From Xanthobacter dioxanivorans (lineage in GTDB: Bacteria > Pseudomonadota > Alphaproteobacteria > Rhizobiales > Xanthobacteraceae): 64,000 bases of DNA. Made by a program: the position numbers and the translations under genes. The first letter of the stretch is position 1, and each line of letters begins with the position of its first letter. The notes beneath the pieces were generated by a model. That model made no database searches and was not told where the DNA came from. It saw nothing but the letters and a program-made list of their open reading frames with translations. The stretch is taken from NCBI RefSeq assembly GCF_016807805.1, contig NZ_CP063362.1:3638501-3702500 (forward strand), in the 5' to 3' direction. Shown here piece after piece: positions 7,204 through 16,328 of this stretch.

Positions 7204-7863
7204 TCACTTCTTCGCGGTGGCCTTGGCCTTGGGCGCCTTCGGAGCAGCGGCCTTCGGGGCGGCGGCTTTGGGGGCGGCAGCCTTCTTGGCGGCGGGCTTC
7301 GCAGCAGCCTTGGGGGCAGCGGCCTTGACTTCGGGTGCGGGCTCGGCGGCCTTCGGTGCAGCAGCCTTGGGAGCCGCGGCCTTGGGAGCCGCGGCCTTCT
7401 TGGCGGCGGGCTTGGCAGCAGCCTTGGGCGCGACGTCCTTCGCGGCCGGCGCCTTGGCGGCAGCGGCCTTGGGAGCTGCGGCCTTGGGAGCCGCGGCCTT
7501 GGGAGCCGCGGCCTTCTTGGCAGCAGGCTTCGCGGCCGGCTTCTCGGCAGCCTTGGGAGCAGCCTTCGCCGCCGCGGGCTTCGCAGCCTTGGCGGGCTTC
7601 TCGGCGGGTGCTTTCGCGGCGGCCTTCGGGGCCTTCGCGGCGGCCTTGGGGGCAGCGGCCTTCGGGGCAGCCGCCTTGGGAGCCGCAGCCTTGGGGGCGG
7701 CGGCCTTCGGTGCAGCGGCCTTCGGTGCCGCGGTCTTGGCTTCCGCCTTCGGAGCGGCCTTCGCCGCTGCCTTGGGGGCGGGTGCCGCCTTCGCGACGGG
7801 GGCCTTCTTCTCGGCGGGTTTCTCGGCGGCGACGGCCGGTTTCTTGGCGGGCTTGCTGGCCAT
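7204..7863 (-). CDS. Histone H1-like Ala/Lys/Pro-rich nucleoid protein
   Basis: 219 residues made almost wholly of Ala, Lys and Pro, as reiterations of KAAAPKAA and PAAKKAAAP-type units; the only other blocks are short Glu-containing ones. This is the composition of bacterial H1-like/Hc1-type DNA-binding proteins that compact or bridge DNA through lysine tails. The underlying DNA is a degenerate 15-base repeat (gcggccttgggagcc). No folded domain is visible. The gene lies antisense between tape-measure and DUF2460 genes of the GTA locus. Repeat number probably varies between strains. Confidence 0.8.
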   Translation of the reverse strand: MASKPAKKPAVAAEKPAEKKAPVAKAAPAPKAAAKAAPKAEAKTAAPKAAAPKAAAPKAAAPKAAAPKAAAPKAAAKAPKAAAKAPAEKPAKAAKPAAAKAAPKAAEKPAAKPAAKKAAAPKAAAPKAAAPKAAAAKAPAAKDVAPKAAAKPAAKKAAAPKAAAPKAAAPKAAEPAPEVKAAAPKAAAKPAAKKAAAPKAAAPKAAAPKAPKAKATAKK

Positions 7864-7972
7864 GCTTTCGCTCCATGCTCAACGGGGCGGGGCAAAGTCA
7901 AGGCGTGACGTTCAACTATGTCAAGGCCGTCTCTACTGTTTTCGCCTAAGAATTGGGGAAGAGGGGCATCAT

Positions 7973-8614
7973 ATGGCCGCCTTTCATGAGATTTTGTTCC
8001 CTCTGGAGGTCGCGCTGGGCGCTTCCGGCGGTCCCGAGCGTCTCACCGAGGTCATCACGACCGCCTCGGGACGCGAGGAGCGCAACACGCGGCTCGCTGA
8101 TTCGCGGCGCCGATGGGACGCGGGATACGGGGTGAAGACCCTCGCCGCGCTGGCCGAGGTGGTGGCCTTTTTCGAGGAGCGTCGCGGGCGCCTTTTCGGC
8201 TTCCGCTGGCGCGACCGCCTCGACCATTCCTCGGCCCCTCCCGGCGCCGACATCACGCCCTTCGACCAGGTGCTCGGAAGTGGTGACGGAACGCGCGTGC
8301 GCTTCCCCCTGACGAAGACCTACGGCGCGCTCCACGCGCCCTATGCGCGGGCCATCGCCAAGCCTGTCTCCGGCAGCGTGCGCGTTGCCGTGAACGGCAT
8401 CGAAAAGCTTGAAGGCACTCACTTTTCCCTCGACGAGACCTGCGGCGAGATCAGCTTTCTCGCCGGTGCCGTGCCGCCCGTGTCGGGCCTCGTCACGGCC
8501 GGCTTCTCGTTCGATGTCCCGGTGCGTTTCGACACCGATTTCCTCGAGGTGAATCTCTCCGCCTTCGCCGCCGGCGACATCCCGCGCATCCCCGTCATCG
8601 AGATCCGTGTGTGA
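7973..8614 (+). CDS. DUF2460 phage distal tail protein (GTA gp12)
   Basis: 213 residues. AAFHEILFPLEVALGASGGP at the N-terminus, then RRWDAGYGVKTL and FFEERRGRLFGFRWRDRLDH, are the signature of the DUF2460/TIGR02217 family, the distal tail hub protein (GTA gene 12). The C-terminus, PVRFDTDFLEVNLSAF and IPVIEIRV, is also typical. The ATG follows a GAGGGG ribosome site. It resumes the tail operon after the 2-kb minus-strand interruption, and the next three genes are tightly packed. Confidence 0.9.
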   Translation: MAAFHEILFPLEVALGASGGPERLTEVITTASGREERNTRLADSRRRWDAGYGVKTLAALAEVVAFFEERRGRLFGFRWRDRLDHSSAPPGADITPFDQVLGSGDGTRVRFPLTKTYGALHAPYARAIAKPVSGSVRVAVNGIEKLEGTHFSLDETCGEISFLAGAVPPVSGLVTAGFSFDVPVRFDTDFLEVNLSAFAAGDIPRIPVIEIRV

Positions 8615-8621
8615 GGCCCCC

Positions 8622-9512
8622 ATGCGCACCCTCGCTCCCGCCTTGTCCGCCCATCTCGCATCGGGCGCCACGACCCTGTGCCACGGCTGGCGCGTGACCC
8701 GCCGTGACGGCGTCGTGCTCGGCTTCACCGACCATGATCGCGATCTCGTCGTGGACGGCCTCCTGCTGAAAGCCGCGTCCGGCATCTCCGGTTCCGAGAG
8801 CACCAGCGCCGCGGGCCTCTCGGTCACCGGCGCCGAGCTCTCCGGCGCGCTCTCGGCGGACGCGCTCGACGCCGGGGACCTGGCCGCGGGCCTCTATGAC
8901 GGCGCCGCCATCGACCTGCTCCTGGTGAACTGGCAGGAGCCCTCCCAGGCCCTGCTGCTGAGGCGCGGAACCATCGGCGAGGTGCGCTGCGCGGACGGGG
9001 TCTTCACCGCCGAGATCCGGGCGCTTGCCGACGGCCTCAACCAGAGCCGCGGGCGCCTGCTGACCGCCGCCTGCGATGCGGATCTCGGCGATGCGCGCTG
9101 CGGGGTGGACCTCGCCGATCCCGCCCATTGCGCCCTCGCCACGGTGAGCGTGGTGGAAGGCGCGCTGCGCCTGCGGGTCACCGGCCTTTCCGCCTTCGCC
9201 GCGGGGGCGTTCGCGCGGGGGAAGGCCCGCGTCGCATCGGGCGCCTGCGCGGGCTTCGTCACCGAGGTGAAGGCCCATCTCGCCGACGCCGAAGGGGTGG
9301 TGCTGCGCCTGTGGCAGCGCCCGCCCTTCGAGATGGCGGAAGGCGACACCCTCGCCCTCACGGCGGGCTGCGACAAGCGCTTCACCACCTGCCGCGACCG
9401 CTTCGCAAACGCAGTGAATTTCCGCGGGTTCCCGCACATGCCGGGCAACGATTTCATCATCACCGTCGCCATCCCCGGCGAGGGCGGCTACGACGGGAGC
9501 CTCATGGAATGA
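8622..9512 (+). CDS. DUF2163 phage tail hub/baseplate protein (GTA gp13)
   Basis: 296 residues. The start has LSAHLASGATTLCHGWRVTR and GFTDHDRDL, and the C-terminal half has CDKRFTTCRDRFANAVNFRG followed by GFPHMPGNDF, both diagnostic of DUF2163/BR0599 proteins. Conserved Cys residues in the C-terminal part are known to hold an iron-sulfur cluster in RcGTA; the Cys in CDKRFTTC are present here. An in-frame GTG at 8607 is possible, but the ATG at 8622 has GAGG correctly spaced. Confidence 0.9.
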   Translation: MRTLAPALSAHLASGATTLCHGWRVTRRDGVVLGFTDHDRDLVVDGLLLKAASGISGSESTSAAGLSVTGAELSGALSADALDAGDLAAGLYDGAAIDLLLVNWQEPSQALLLRRGTIGEVRCADGVFTAEIRALADGLNQSRGRLLTAACDADLGDARCGVDLADPAHCALATVSVVEGALRLRVTGLSAFAAGAFARGKARVASGACAGFVTEVKAHLADAEGVVLRLWQRPPFEMAEGDTLALTAGCDKRFTTCRDRFANAVNFRGFPHMPGNDFIITVAIPGEGGYDGSLME

Positions 9513-9964
9513 GCGCGCGTCTCACCCGGCCCGCCATCCTCGCCGAGGCGCGGTCCTGGATCGGCACGCCCTATCTGCACCGCGCCTCGCTGAAGGGGCA
9601 CGGGGCGGACTGCCTCGGCCTCGTGCGCGGGGTGTGGCGGACCCTCGTCGGCCCCGAGCCGGAGGCGCTTCCGCCCTATGCGCCCGACTGGGCCGAGGCG
9701 GGCCAGCGCGAGACGCTGGCGGACACCGCCCGGCGCTGCCTTATGCCGGTTCCCGTCGAGGCGGCGCGGCCCGGCGACGTGCTGCTGTTCCGCTTCCGCG
9801 CGCACCTTCCGGCCAAGCATGCGGCGTTCCTCTCCGAGGGGAGCGTTTCGGAGGACGGACGGATGATCCACGCCTATGACGGGGCGCGGGTATGCGAGAG
9901 CCACCTGTCGTCCTGGTGGCGCCGGCGGCTCGCCTTCGCGTTCGCGTTTCCGGGGGTGGACTAA
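9509..9964 (+). CDS. NlpC/P60-family tail peptidase (GTA gp14)
   Basis: 151 residues, coupled to the DUF2163 gene by ATGA. The catalytic Cys lies in GADCLGLVRGVW, with His in PAKHAAFLSEG and MIHAYDGARVCES, the layout of TIGR02219 phage cell-wall peptidases. In GTAs this tail-tip enzyme cuts recipient peptidoglycan so DNA can enter. PGDVLLFRFR is the usual strand before the His. A 269-base gap containing repeats separates it from the tail-tip TIM-barrel gene. Confidence 0.9.
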   Translation: MSARLTRPAILAEARSWIGTPYLHRASLKGHGADCLGLVRGVWRTLVGPEPEALPPYAPDWAEAGQRETLADTARRCLMPVPVEAARPGDVLLFRFRAHLPAKHAAFLSEGSVSEDGRMIHAYDGARVCESHLSSWWRRRLAFAFAFPGVD

Positions 9965-10016
9965 GCGGGGAGAGCAGGGGCGTGCCGGCGCATGCCGGAA
10001 GAGCGAAAAAAGGGCC

Positions 10017-10141
10017 GCCGCTTCTCCCCTCTCCCCTCGCGGGAGAGGGGCTGGGGGTGAGGGGGCTCTCCCTCCGTTTGTCCCCCGCTTCCGGCATGGA
10101 GCCACCCCTCACCCCAACCCTCTCCCACAAGGGGAGAGGGG
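10017..10141. repeat. Third copy of the dispersed GC-rich repeat modules
   Basis: cttctcccctctcccctcgc, a gagggg...ggtgaggggg module, and then ccctcaccccaaccctctcc with an aagggg return arm make two hairpin modules like those at 191-738 and 2478-2696. They lie between GTA genes 14 and 15, which are contiguous in compact GTA clusters. Confidence 0.75.
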
Positions 10142-10233
10142 GCACCCCGGTGCTTGCCACTAGGGCACGCCCTCTCCGTCTCACCCCGTCCCCGACGTAT
10201 CGCGCCCCGCCCCCCAATCCGAAGGACATCCCC

Positions 10234-10413
10234 ATGGCGACCCTGCTTCTCGGCGCGGCCGGCGGCCTCATCGGCGGCGCGCTGTTCGGACCCATCGGCG
10301 CGGTGGCGGGGCGGGCGCTGGGGCGCTCGGCGGCGCGGCTGTCGACAGCGCGCTGTTCGGCGGCAACCGCTCGCGGCACGCGGAAGGCCCGCGCCTCACC
10401 GACCTCGACGTGA
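10234..10413 (+). CDS. Displaced N-terminus of the GTA tail-tip TIM-barrel protein
   Basis: The ATG at 10234 opens MATLLLGAAGGLIGGALFGP and GAVAGRALG, the invariant start of GTA gene 15 proteins, but after codon ~29 it enters a nonsense frame and stops at 10413. In the -1 frame from 10320 the expected continuation GALGGAAVDSALFGG runs straight into the long downstream frame. Adding one G to GGGG (10320-10323) would fuse the two into one gene of about 3.9 kb (10234-14135). A sequencing or assembly deletion is the simplest reading; a real frameshift mutation is the alternative. Confidence 0.75.
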   Translation: MATLLLGAAGGLIGGALFGPIGAVAGRALGRSAARLSTARCSAATARGTRKARASPTST

Positions 10414-13400
10414 TGGCCTCCACCGAGGGCGCGCCGCTGCCGCGCATCTATGGCCGCGCGCGCGTCGCCGGGCAGGTCATCTGGGCGACGAAGCTCAAGG
10501 AGGTGAAGAAGGAGGAGACGCAGTCCGCCGGCGGCAAGGGCGGCAGCCTCTCGGCCTCCACCACCACCTACACCTATTACGGCAATTTCGCCGTGGCGCT
10601 CTGCGAGGGGCCGGTCTCGCGCATCGGCCGCATCTGGGCGGACGGCAAGCTGCTCGACACCCGCCGCCTGCACCTCTCCTTCCATCTCGGCGGCGAGGAC
10701 GAGGCGCCCGATCCGTGGATCGCGGCGAAGCAGGGGGAGGCCGGAACGCCGGCCTATCGCGGCGTCGCCCATGTGGTGTTCCAGAACCTGGAGCTGACCG
10801 ACTACGGCAATCGCCTGCCGCAGATCACCGTGGAGGTGGAGCGCGCGGTGGGCGCCCTGGAGCGGCAGGTGAAGGCGGTGACGCTGATCCCCGGCGCCAC
10901 CGAGTTCGGCTACGACACGCGCAACATCCGGCAGGTCTATGGCGAGGCGAGCTATGGCCCGGAGAACCGCCATGTCACCACCTTCTTCAGCGATTTCGAG
11001 GCCTCCCTCGACCAGCTGCTCGGCGCCTGCCCGAACCTGGAGCGCGTGTCGCTCGTGGTCTCCTGGTTCGGCGACGACCTGCGCGCCGGAACGTGCCAGG
11101 TGCAGCCGAAATGCGAGCGCTTCAACAAGCAGACGGCCCCGGCGCAATGGAGCGTCGCCGGGCAGACGCGCTTCTCCGCCCCCGCCGTCTCCCAATATGA
11201 GGGGCGGGCGGCCTATGGCGGCTCGCCGTCCGACGACAGCGTGGTGCGCGCCATCCAGCGGATGACGGAGGCGGGGCTGAAGGTCACCCTCAACCCCTTC
11301 CTCATGATGGACATCCCCGCCGGCAACGCGCTGGCCGATCCGTGGACGGGCGCGGCCTTCCAGCCGGCCCATCCCTGGCGCGGGCGCATCGTGTGCGATC
11401 CGGCGCCGGGGCGGCCGGGAACGGTGGAGGGCACGCCCGCCTGCCGGACACAGGTCGAGGCCCTGTTCGGGGTCGCGGCGCCCGACGACTTCACCCGGCT
11501 CGGCGGCCTCGTGCTCTATCACGGGCCAGGCGAATGGAGCCTGCGCCGCATGGTGCTCCACTATGCCCATCTCGCCGTGGCGGCGGGGGGCGTGGAGGCG
11601 ATCCTCATCGGCTCGGAACTCGCCGCGCTCACACGCCTCAGGGACGAGACCGGCGCCTTCCCGGCGGCCGAGGCGCTCGCGCAGCTCGCAGCCGACGTGA
11701 AGGCGGTGGTGGGGGAGGCAACCCGCGTGTCCTACGCCGCCGACTGGACCGAATACGGCGCGCAGGCGATGGCCGATGGCGACGTGCGCTTTCCCCTCGA
11801 TGCGGTGTGGAGCGCCCCCGCCGTGGATTTCGTCGGCATCGACTGGTACCCGCCGCTCGCCGACTGGCGCGACGGCGCCGCCCACCTCGATGCGGCGCTG
11901 GCGCAGGACATTCACGACCGCGCCTATCTGAAGGCCAATCTGCGCGGCGGCGAGGCCTTCGACTGGTTCTATGCGGACGATGCCGCCCGCGCCGCGCAGG
12001 ACCGCACCCCCATCACCGACGGTGCCCATGGCGAGCCATGGGTGTATCGGCAGAAGGACCTGTGGTCGTGGTGGGCGAATGCGCATCACGAGCGCATCGG
12101 CGGCACGCGCCTGTCGCTGCCGACCGCCTTCGTGCCCGGCGGCAAGCCGATCCGCCTGATGGAGGCGGGCTGTCCCGCCGTGGACAAGGGCGCCAACCGG
12201 CCGAGCGCCTTCCCCGATGCCAAGTCCGCCGAGACCGCCCTGCCGCCCTTCTCTTCCGGCGCGCGGGACGATCTCATCCAGCGCCGGGCCATCGAGGCGG
12301 TGCTCGCCACCTTCGATCCCGGTGCCGGCGCGAGCACGACCGACAATCCGCCCGCGAGCCTCTACGAGGGCCGCATGGTGGAGGCCGGCTGCGTGTTCCT
12401 GTGGACCTGGGACGCGCGGCCCTATCCGCAGTTTCCCGTGGCCGCCGACGTGTGGGCGGACGGGGCCAACTGGGCCACCGGCCACTGGCTCACCGGCCGC
12501 CTCGGTGGCGCGCCGCTGGATGGCCTGGTGGCGACGTTGTGCGCCGATTTCGGCGTGCCCGACGTGGTCAGCCGCGACCTTTCCGGCGCGGTGGAGGGCT
12601 ATGTGGTGGAGCAGCCCATGCCGGCCCGCGCGGCGCTGGAGCCGCTCGCCCGCGCCTTCGCCTTCGAGGCGGGGGAGGAGGATGGCCACATGGTCTTCCG
12701 CCCGCGCGGGACCGGCGCGGTGACCGACATCGGCGTGGACGATCTCGTCCGCTCCGACGACGGCCCGCTGGTCGCGGTGACGCGGGCGCAGGAGAGCGAG
12801 CTGCCGCTCCAGGTGAGCGTCGGCTACGTGGACGGACTGAAGGACTATCGCCGCGCCACGGTGTCCTCGCGCCGCCTCGCCGGTGCGAGCCGACATGTGA
12901 CGCAGGCCGACCTCGCCGTGGTCGCCTCCGACGCGGTGATGGTGCGCGCCGCCGACGTGTGGCTGCAGGACCTGTGGGCGGGGCGCGAGACGGTGAGCTT
13001 CGCCCTGCCGCCGTCGCGCCTCGTGCTGGTGCCCGGCGACCTCGTGCGCCTCGCCCTCGACGGGCGGGAGCGGCTGCTGGAGATTACCCGCGTGGAGGAG
13101 GCGGAGGCCCTCTCCGTCAGCGCCCGATCGGTGGAGCCGGAGGTGTTCGACGCGGCCCTCGCCGAGGCCTCCGATGGTTCCGTCGCCTTGCCCGGCGCCT
13201 CCGGTCCTCCGGCGGTGATGGTGCTGGACCTGCCGGCCCTGTCGGAGGTGGAGCCTGTGCCGCTCCAGTACCTGGCGGCGGCGACGCCCTGGCCCGGCAC
13301 CCTCGCCATCTGGCGCTCCAGCGATGGGGCGAGCTTCGACGTGGTGGCGCCGGTCACCGCCTCCGCCACCTTCGGCACGCTGCTCTCGGCGCTGTCGCCG

Positions 13401-14135
13401 GGGCCGCTGTGGCGGTTCGACCGGCAGACCACGCTGGACGTGGCGCTGCAATCCTCGCTGCTGGTCTCGGCGAGCGAACAGGAGGTGCTGGGCGGCGCCA
13501 ACCTCCTCGCCCTGGTGGCGGAGGGGCGGCCGCTGGAGGTCATCGCCTTCACTGAGGCGGAGCTCATCGACGCCGCCACCTTCCGCCTCTCCGGCCTGCT
13601 GCGCGGCCTCGCCGGCACCGAGGCGGCGGGGGCCGCCGACTGGCCCGCCGGCACGCGCTGCGTGCGGCTCGACGGCACGCTGGTGGCGGTGGCGAGCGGC
13701 CTCTCGGCGCTGGGACGGTCCTATGTCTACCGTGTCGGCTCGGCGCGGGACGACCATGGCGCGGAGGACATCACGCAAGTCTCCGCCACCGTGGCCGCCA
13801 CCGCCCTGCGCCCGCTCTCGCCGGTGCATGTGCGGGCGCGCCGGACGGGGGCGGGGATCGCCCTCTCCTTCATCCGCCGGACCCGGCTGAGCGGCGACGG
13901 ATGGGAGGCGCTCGAAGTGCCCCTCGGCGAGGCGAGCGAGGCCTATCGCGTGGAGATCCTCTCCGGCGCGAGCGTGGTGCGCAGCTTCGATGTCACGGTG
14001 CCCGAGGCGCTCTACGCGGCGGCCGACGAGATCGCCGATTTCGGCGGGCCGCAGGCGACGCTCGCGGTCCGCGTGGCGCAGCTCTCCGCCACCGTGGGGG
14101 CGGGGGAGGCGAAGACGGCGATCCTCGCCGTCTGA
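10410..14135 (+). CDS. GTA host-specificity/tail-tip protein with TIM-barrel domain (gp15)
   Basis: As it stands this frame encodes 1241 residues from a GTG/ATG pair at 10410; with the displaced N-terminus the gene is 10234-14135. The start, MASTEGAPLPRIYGRARVAG, is family-typical. A glycosidase-like TIM barrel occupies roughly residues 200-530 (IDWYPPLADWRDG, WTEYGAQAMADGDVRFPLD), then tail-hub domains and a C-terminal beta region. The family forms the megatron-like tip fibre of GTAs that contacts the recipient surface. It is the last of the canonical GTA structural genes and is followed by accessory and spike genes. Confidence 0.88.
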   Translation: MMASTEGAPLPRIYGRARVAGQVIWATKLKEVKKEETQSAGGKGGSLSASTTTYTYYGNFAVALCEGPVSRIGRIWADGKLLDTRRLHLSFHLGGEDEAPDPWIAAKQGEAGTPAYRGVAHVVFQNLELTDYGNRLPQITVEVERAVGALERQVKAVTLIPGATEFGYDTRNIRQVYGEASYGPENRHVTTFFSDFEASLDQLLGACPNLERVSLVVSWFGDDLRAGTCQVQPKCERFNKQTAPAQWSVAGQTRFSAPAVSQYEGRAAYGGSPSDDSVVRAIQRMTEAGLKVTLNPFLMMDIPAGNALADPWTGAAFQPAHPWRGRIVCDPAPGRPGTVEGTPACRTQVEALFGVAAPDDFTRLGGLVLYHGPGEWSLRRMVLHYAHLAVAAGGVEAILIGSELAALTRLRDETGAFPAAEALAQLAADVKAVVGEATRVSYAADWTEYGAQAMADGDVRFPLDAVWSAPAVDFVGIDWYPPLADWRDGAAHLDAALAQDIHDRAYLKANLRGGEAFDWFYADDAARAAQDRTPITDGAHGEPWVYRQKDLWSWWANAHHERIGGTRLSLPTAFVPGGKPIRLMEAGCPAVDKGANRPSAFPDAKSAETALPPFSSGARDDLIQRRAIEAVLATFDPGAGASTTDNPPASLYEGRMVEAGCVFLWTWDARPYPQFPVAADVWADGANWATGHWLTGRLGGAPLDGLVATLCADFGVPDVVSRDLSGAVEGYVVEQPMPARAALEPLARAFAFEAGEEDGHMVFRPRGTGAVTDIGVDDLVRSDDGPLVAVTRAQESELPLQVSVGYVDGLKDYRRATVSSRRLAGASRHVTQADLAVVASDAVMVRAADVWLQDLWAGRETVSFALPPSRLVLVPGDLVRLALDGRERLLEITRVEEAEALSVSARSVEPEVFDAALAEASDGSVALPGASGPPAVMVLDLPALSEVEPVPLQYLAAATPWPGTLAIWRSSDGASFDVVAPVTASATFGTLLSALSPGPLWRFDRQTTLDVALQSSLLVSASEQEVLGGANLLALVAEGRPLEVIAFTEAELIDAATFRLSGLLRGLAGTEAAGAADWPAGTRCVRLDGTLVAVASGLSALGRSYVYRVGSARDDHGAEDITQVSATVAATALRPLSPVHVRARRTGAGIALSFIRRTRLSGDGWEALEVPLGEASEAYRVEILSGASVVRSFDVTVPEALYAAADEIADFGGPQATLAVRVAQLSATVGAGEAKTAILAV

Positions 14136-14316
14136 CCCCTCGGCCTCCAGGAACAGGAGGCGTCATCCGCCGCGCTCCTCCTGCACGCGAGCCGGCAGGT
14201 GCTGCTGCGTCATGCAACTTGTGCCGGGGTGGTGGCGGAGCTAAGCCTTGGCTTGGAGGGCGATTCACCGGGCGAATGGATTCAACCTGCTCGGGGAATG
14301 GTCCTCTAACTCTAAG

Positions 14317-16182
14317 ATGGACGCGTTATCCGACCAGCTTGCGACTCAAGCCGGTCGGCGCGCTCCAGCGGAGGGGCGTGACGTGGCGAGATGGGCGGGG
14401 GTGGGGCGCGCCGTGCCGCGCGTGCTGGTGCGGTTTCCGGTTCCTGTCCTCCTCGCCGTGGCCGCGCTGGCGGTGCATTTCGCCACGTCCTATTTGGTGC
14501 TGAAGTTGGCGGCGCGGCTGCCCGCTTTGGCCGAGATTGTCCCACGCATTGCGACCATCGCGGGGGTCGGCGCCCTCTTCGCCACCGCCGCGGCGCTCTT
14601 CGCCGAAGGCCGGGGCTGGTCGGCTCTCGGCCGCCACCTCTTCACCGCGCTCGTCGCCGCCTCGTTCATGGCGCTGGCGGCGTTTCCGGCGGTGACGCAC
14701 TCCTCGTTGTCGCTCCTCCTGATCGCCGGCGCCTGCGCCGTGCTGCTCGCCCCCTCCGGCTTCGCACAAGGGCAGGCCGCCGCCTTCTGGCGACACGGCG
14801 CGCGCACCGTAAGCGGGGCCGGCACGGCCCTCCTCGGCGCGGCCGTGCTGGTCATCGGCATCATGCTGGTGGAAGGCGCGGTGCGGGTGTTGTTCGCCGT
14901 GGGGCCGATGGGATTCGCTCCGTCGTGGGCGACCACCTATGTGATGCCGGTGGCCTTCGGCCTCGTCGCCCCGGTGATCTGGCTGAGCCAGATTCCCCTG
15001 CCAGGAGAGGGCGATCCTTCTCCCTTCGTCGAGGTCAGCGCACCGCTCACTGTGGCGCGGTGGGTGATGGTGCCGCTGCTCTTCGTCTTCGGCGCGGTGC
15101 TCATCGCCTACGCCACGCGCATCGCCTGGCAGGGGGCGGTGCCCGTGGGCCAGATCGGCCGCTACGTGCCGATCTTCGGCGCCATCGGCACGGCGGTGTT
15201 CATGATGCTCCAGCACGAGCGCGGCAAGGGCCGCAGGCTCGTGGACCTGTTCTGCGCGGCGTGGTTCCCGCTGCTGGTGGTGCCCTTGGTCCTGCTCGGC
15301 GCGGCCCTGTGGCTGCGCATCGAGCCGCTGGGCTTCACCGCCCAGCGCGGGCACCTGCTGCTGGTGGCGGCATGGCTCGCGCTGATCACGTTTGTCTTTG
15401 CGCCAAGGCTGGGCCGGGGCGACCTGCGCCTCATCCCCGGCGTGCTGCTGGTGCTATGCCTCGCCTTTGCGGCGGGGCCCTTCGGCATGACGGCCCTCGC
15501 CAACCGCGACCAGGCACACCGGCTCACGGCGCTGCTCGCCTCCGCCGGCGCGGTGGAAAACGGACGGCTGGTGCCGGAGTCGGCCGGCAAGCTCGACATG
15601 ACGCAGCGGGCGCAGGCGCAGTCCATCATCCGCTATCTCGGCCGGCACGACGGGTTCTCAGCCCTCGCGCCGCTGTTCGCCGGCCGCGACGATGATCCCT
15701 TCCGCCAGAAGCAGCACCCGGGCCTTGCGGCCATCGAGATGAAGATCACCGGCTTCCCGCGCGATATGGGCCGTGCCGAGGCGGCGCCCGATCCGCGCCT
15801 CTCCGTCTCGGTGAAGACCGGCCCGGCCCTCATCGCCGAGGCCGGCGGGGTGCGCGTGCTGGGGCCGTTCATGGTGGGCTTCGGCAGGCGCCAGCAGGTG
15901 AGCACGATCGAGGGCATCACCACCAGCGTCGAAGACAACATGGTGCAGGTGGATGCCGCGGACGGCCGCAGCGCGCAAATCGACCTCGCCAGCGCCATCC
16001 AGGCGCGGGAAAAGGAGGCGGTGGGCCGCCCGCCCCGCCTCGATAGCCCGGTGCGGATCGATGTGCCGTTCGGCCGCGGCCGCGTCGGCGTGGTGCTCCA
16101 GGGCGCGACCCTCTCGGTCAGCGCCACCGCGACCACCGTGCGCGGCGGCACCTATTTCCTGGTCCTCAGCCCCGCCGGCTGA
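14317..16182 (+). CDS. DUF4153-type polytopic membrane protein
   Basis: 621 residues from the ATG at 14317; a TTG at 14248 would add 23 residues, and neither has a good ribosome site. About ten hydrophobic segments fill residues ~40-400 (for example LLAVAALAVHFATSYLVLKL, LIAGACAVLLAP). A soluble C-terminal part of about 200 residues follows, with beta-rich segments. This arrangement matches the DUF4153 family of inner-membrane proteins of unknown biochemical function. It is not a known GTA component, yet it lies between the tail-tip and spike genes in the same direction. Confidence 0.65.
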   Translation: MDALSDQLATQAGRRAPAEGRDVARWAGVGRAVPRVLVRFPVPVLLAVAALAVHFATSYLVLKLAARLPALAEIVPRIATIAGVGALFATAAALFAEGRGWSALGRHLFTALVAASFMALAAFPAVTHSSLSLLLIAGACAVLLAPSGFAQGQAAAFWRHGARTVSGAGTALLGAAVLVIGIMLVEGAVRVLFAVGPMGFAPSWATTYVMPVAFGLVAPVIWLSQIPLPGEGDPSPFVEVSAPLTVARWVMVPLLFVFGAVLIAYATRIAWQGAVPVGQIGRYVPIFGAIGTAVFMMLQHERGKGRRLVDLFCAAWFPLLVVPLVLLGAALWLRIEPLGFTAQRGHLLLVAAWLALITFVFAPRLGRGDLRLIPGVLLVLCLAFAAGPFGMTALANRDQAHRLTALLASAGAVENGRLVPESAGKLDMTQRAQAQSIIRYLGRHDGFSALAPLFAGRDDDPFRQKQHPGLAAIEMKITGFPRDMGRAEAAPDPRLSVSVKTGPALIAEAGGVRVLGPFMVGFGRRQQVSTIEGITTSVEDNMVQVDAADGRSAQIDLASAIQAREKEAVGRPPRLDSPVRIDVPFGRGRVGVVLQGATLSVSATATTVRGGTYFLVLSPAG

Positions 16183-16328
16183 CCTTTCGCTTCATCCCCT
16201 GACGGGTGTCTCCGGGCCGGCCTGATGCCGGCGCCGGCGGATGCCGCATGCCTGCTGCGCGACACGCACCACCGGGGCGGGGCGAGGGCGGAGGCGCGCC
16301 TTTCAAGTCCATCCCCGAGGTTCCGAAA

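Noticed and set aside
7204..7863. CRISPR or satellite repeat instead of a gene
   Set aside because: The repeats keep one open frame with a start, stop and the composition of known H1-like proteins.
6026..8614. One 862-codon plus-strand protein
   Set aside because: Only the last 213 codons from 7973 are DUF2460; the rest is antisense to the H1-like and secreted protein genes, and a good ribosome site lies before 7973.
9741..13829. A 1362-codon open frame on the minus strand
   Set aside because: It lies wholly antisense to the GTA tail-tip gene, has no family signatures and is His/Arg/Gly-rich, as expected for the reverse frame of GC-rich coding DNA.
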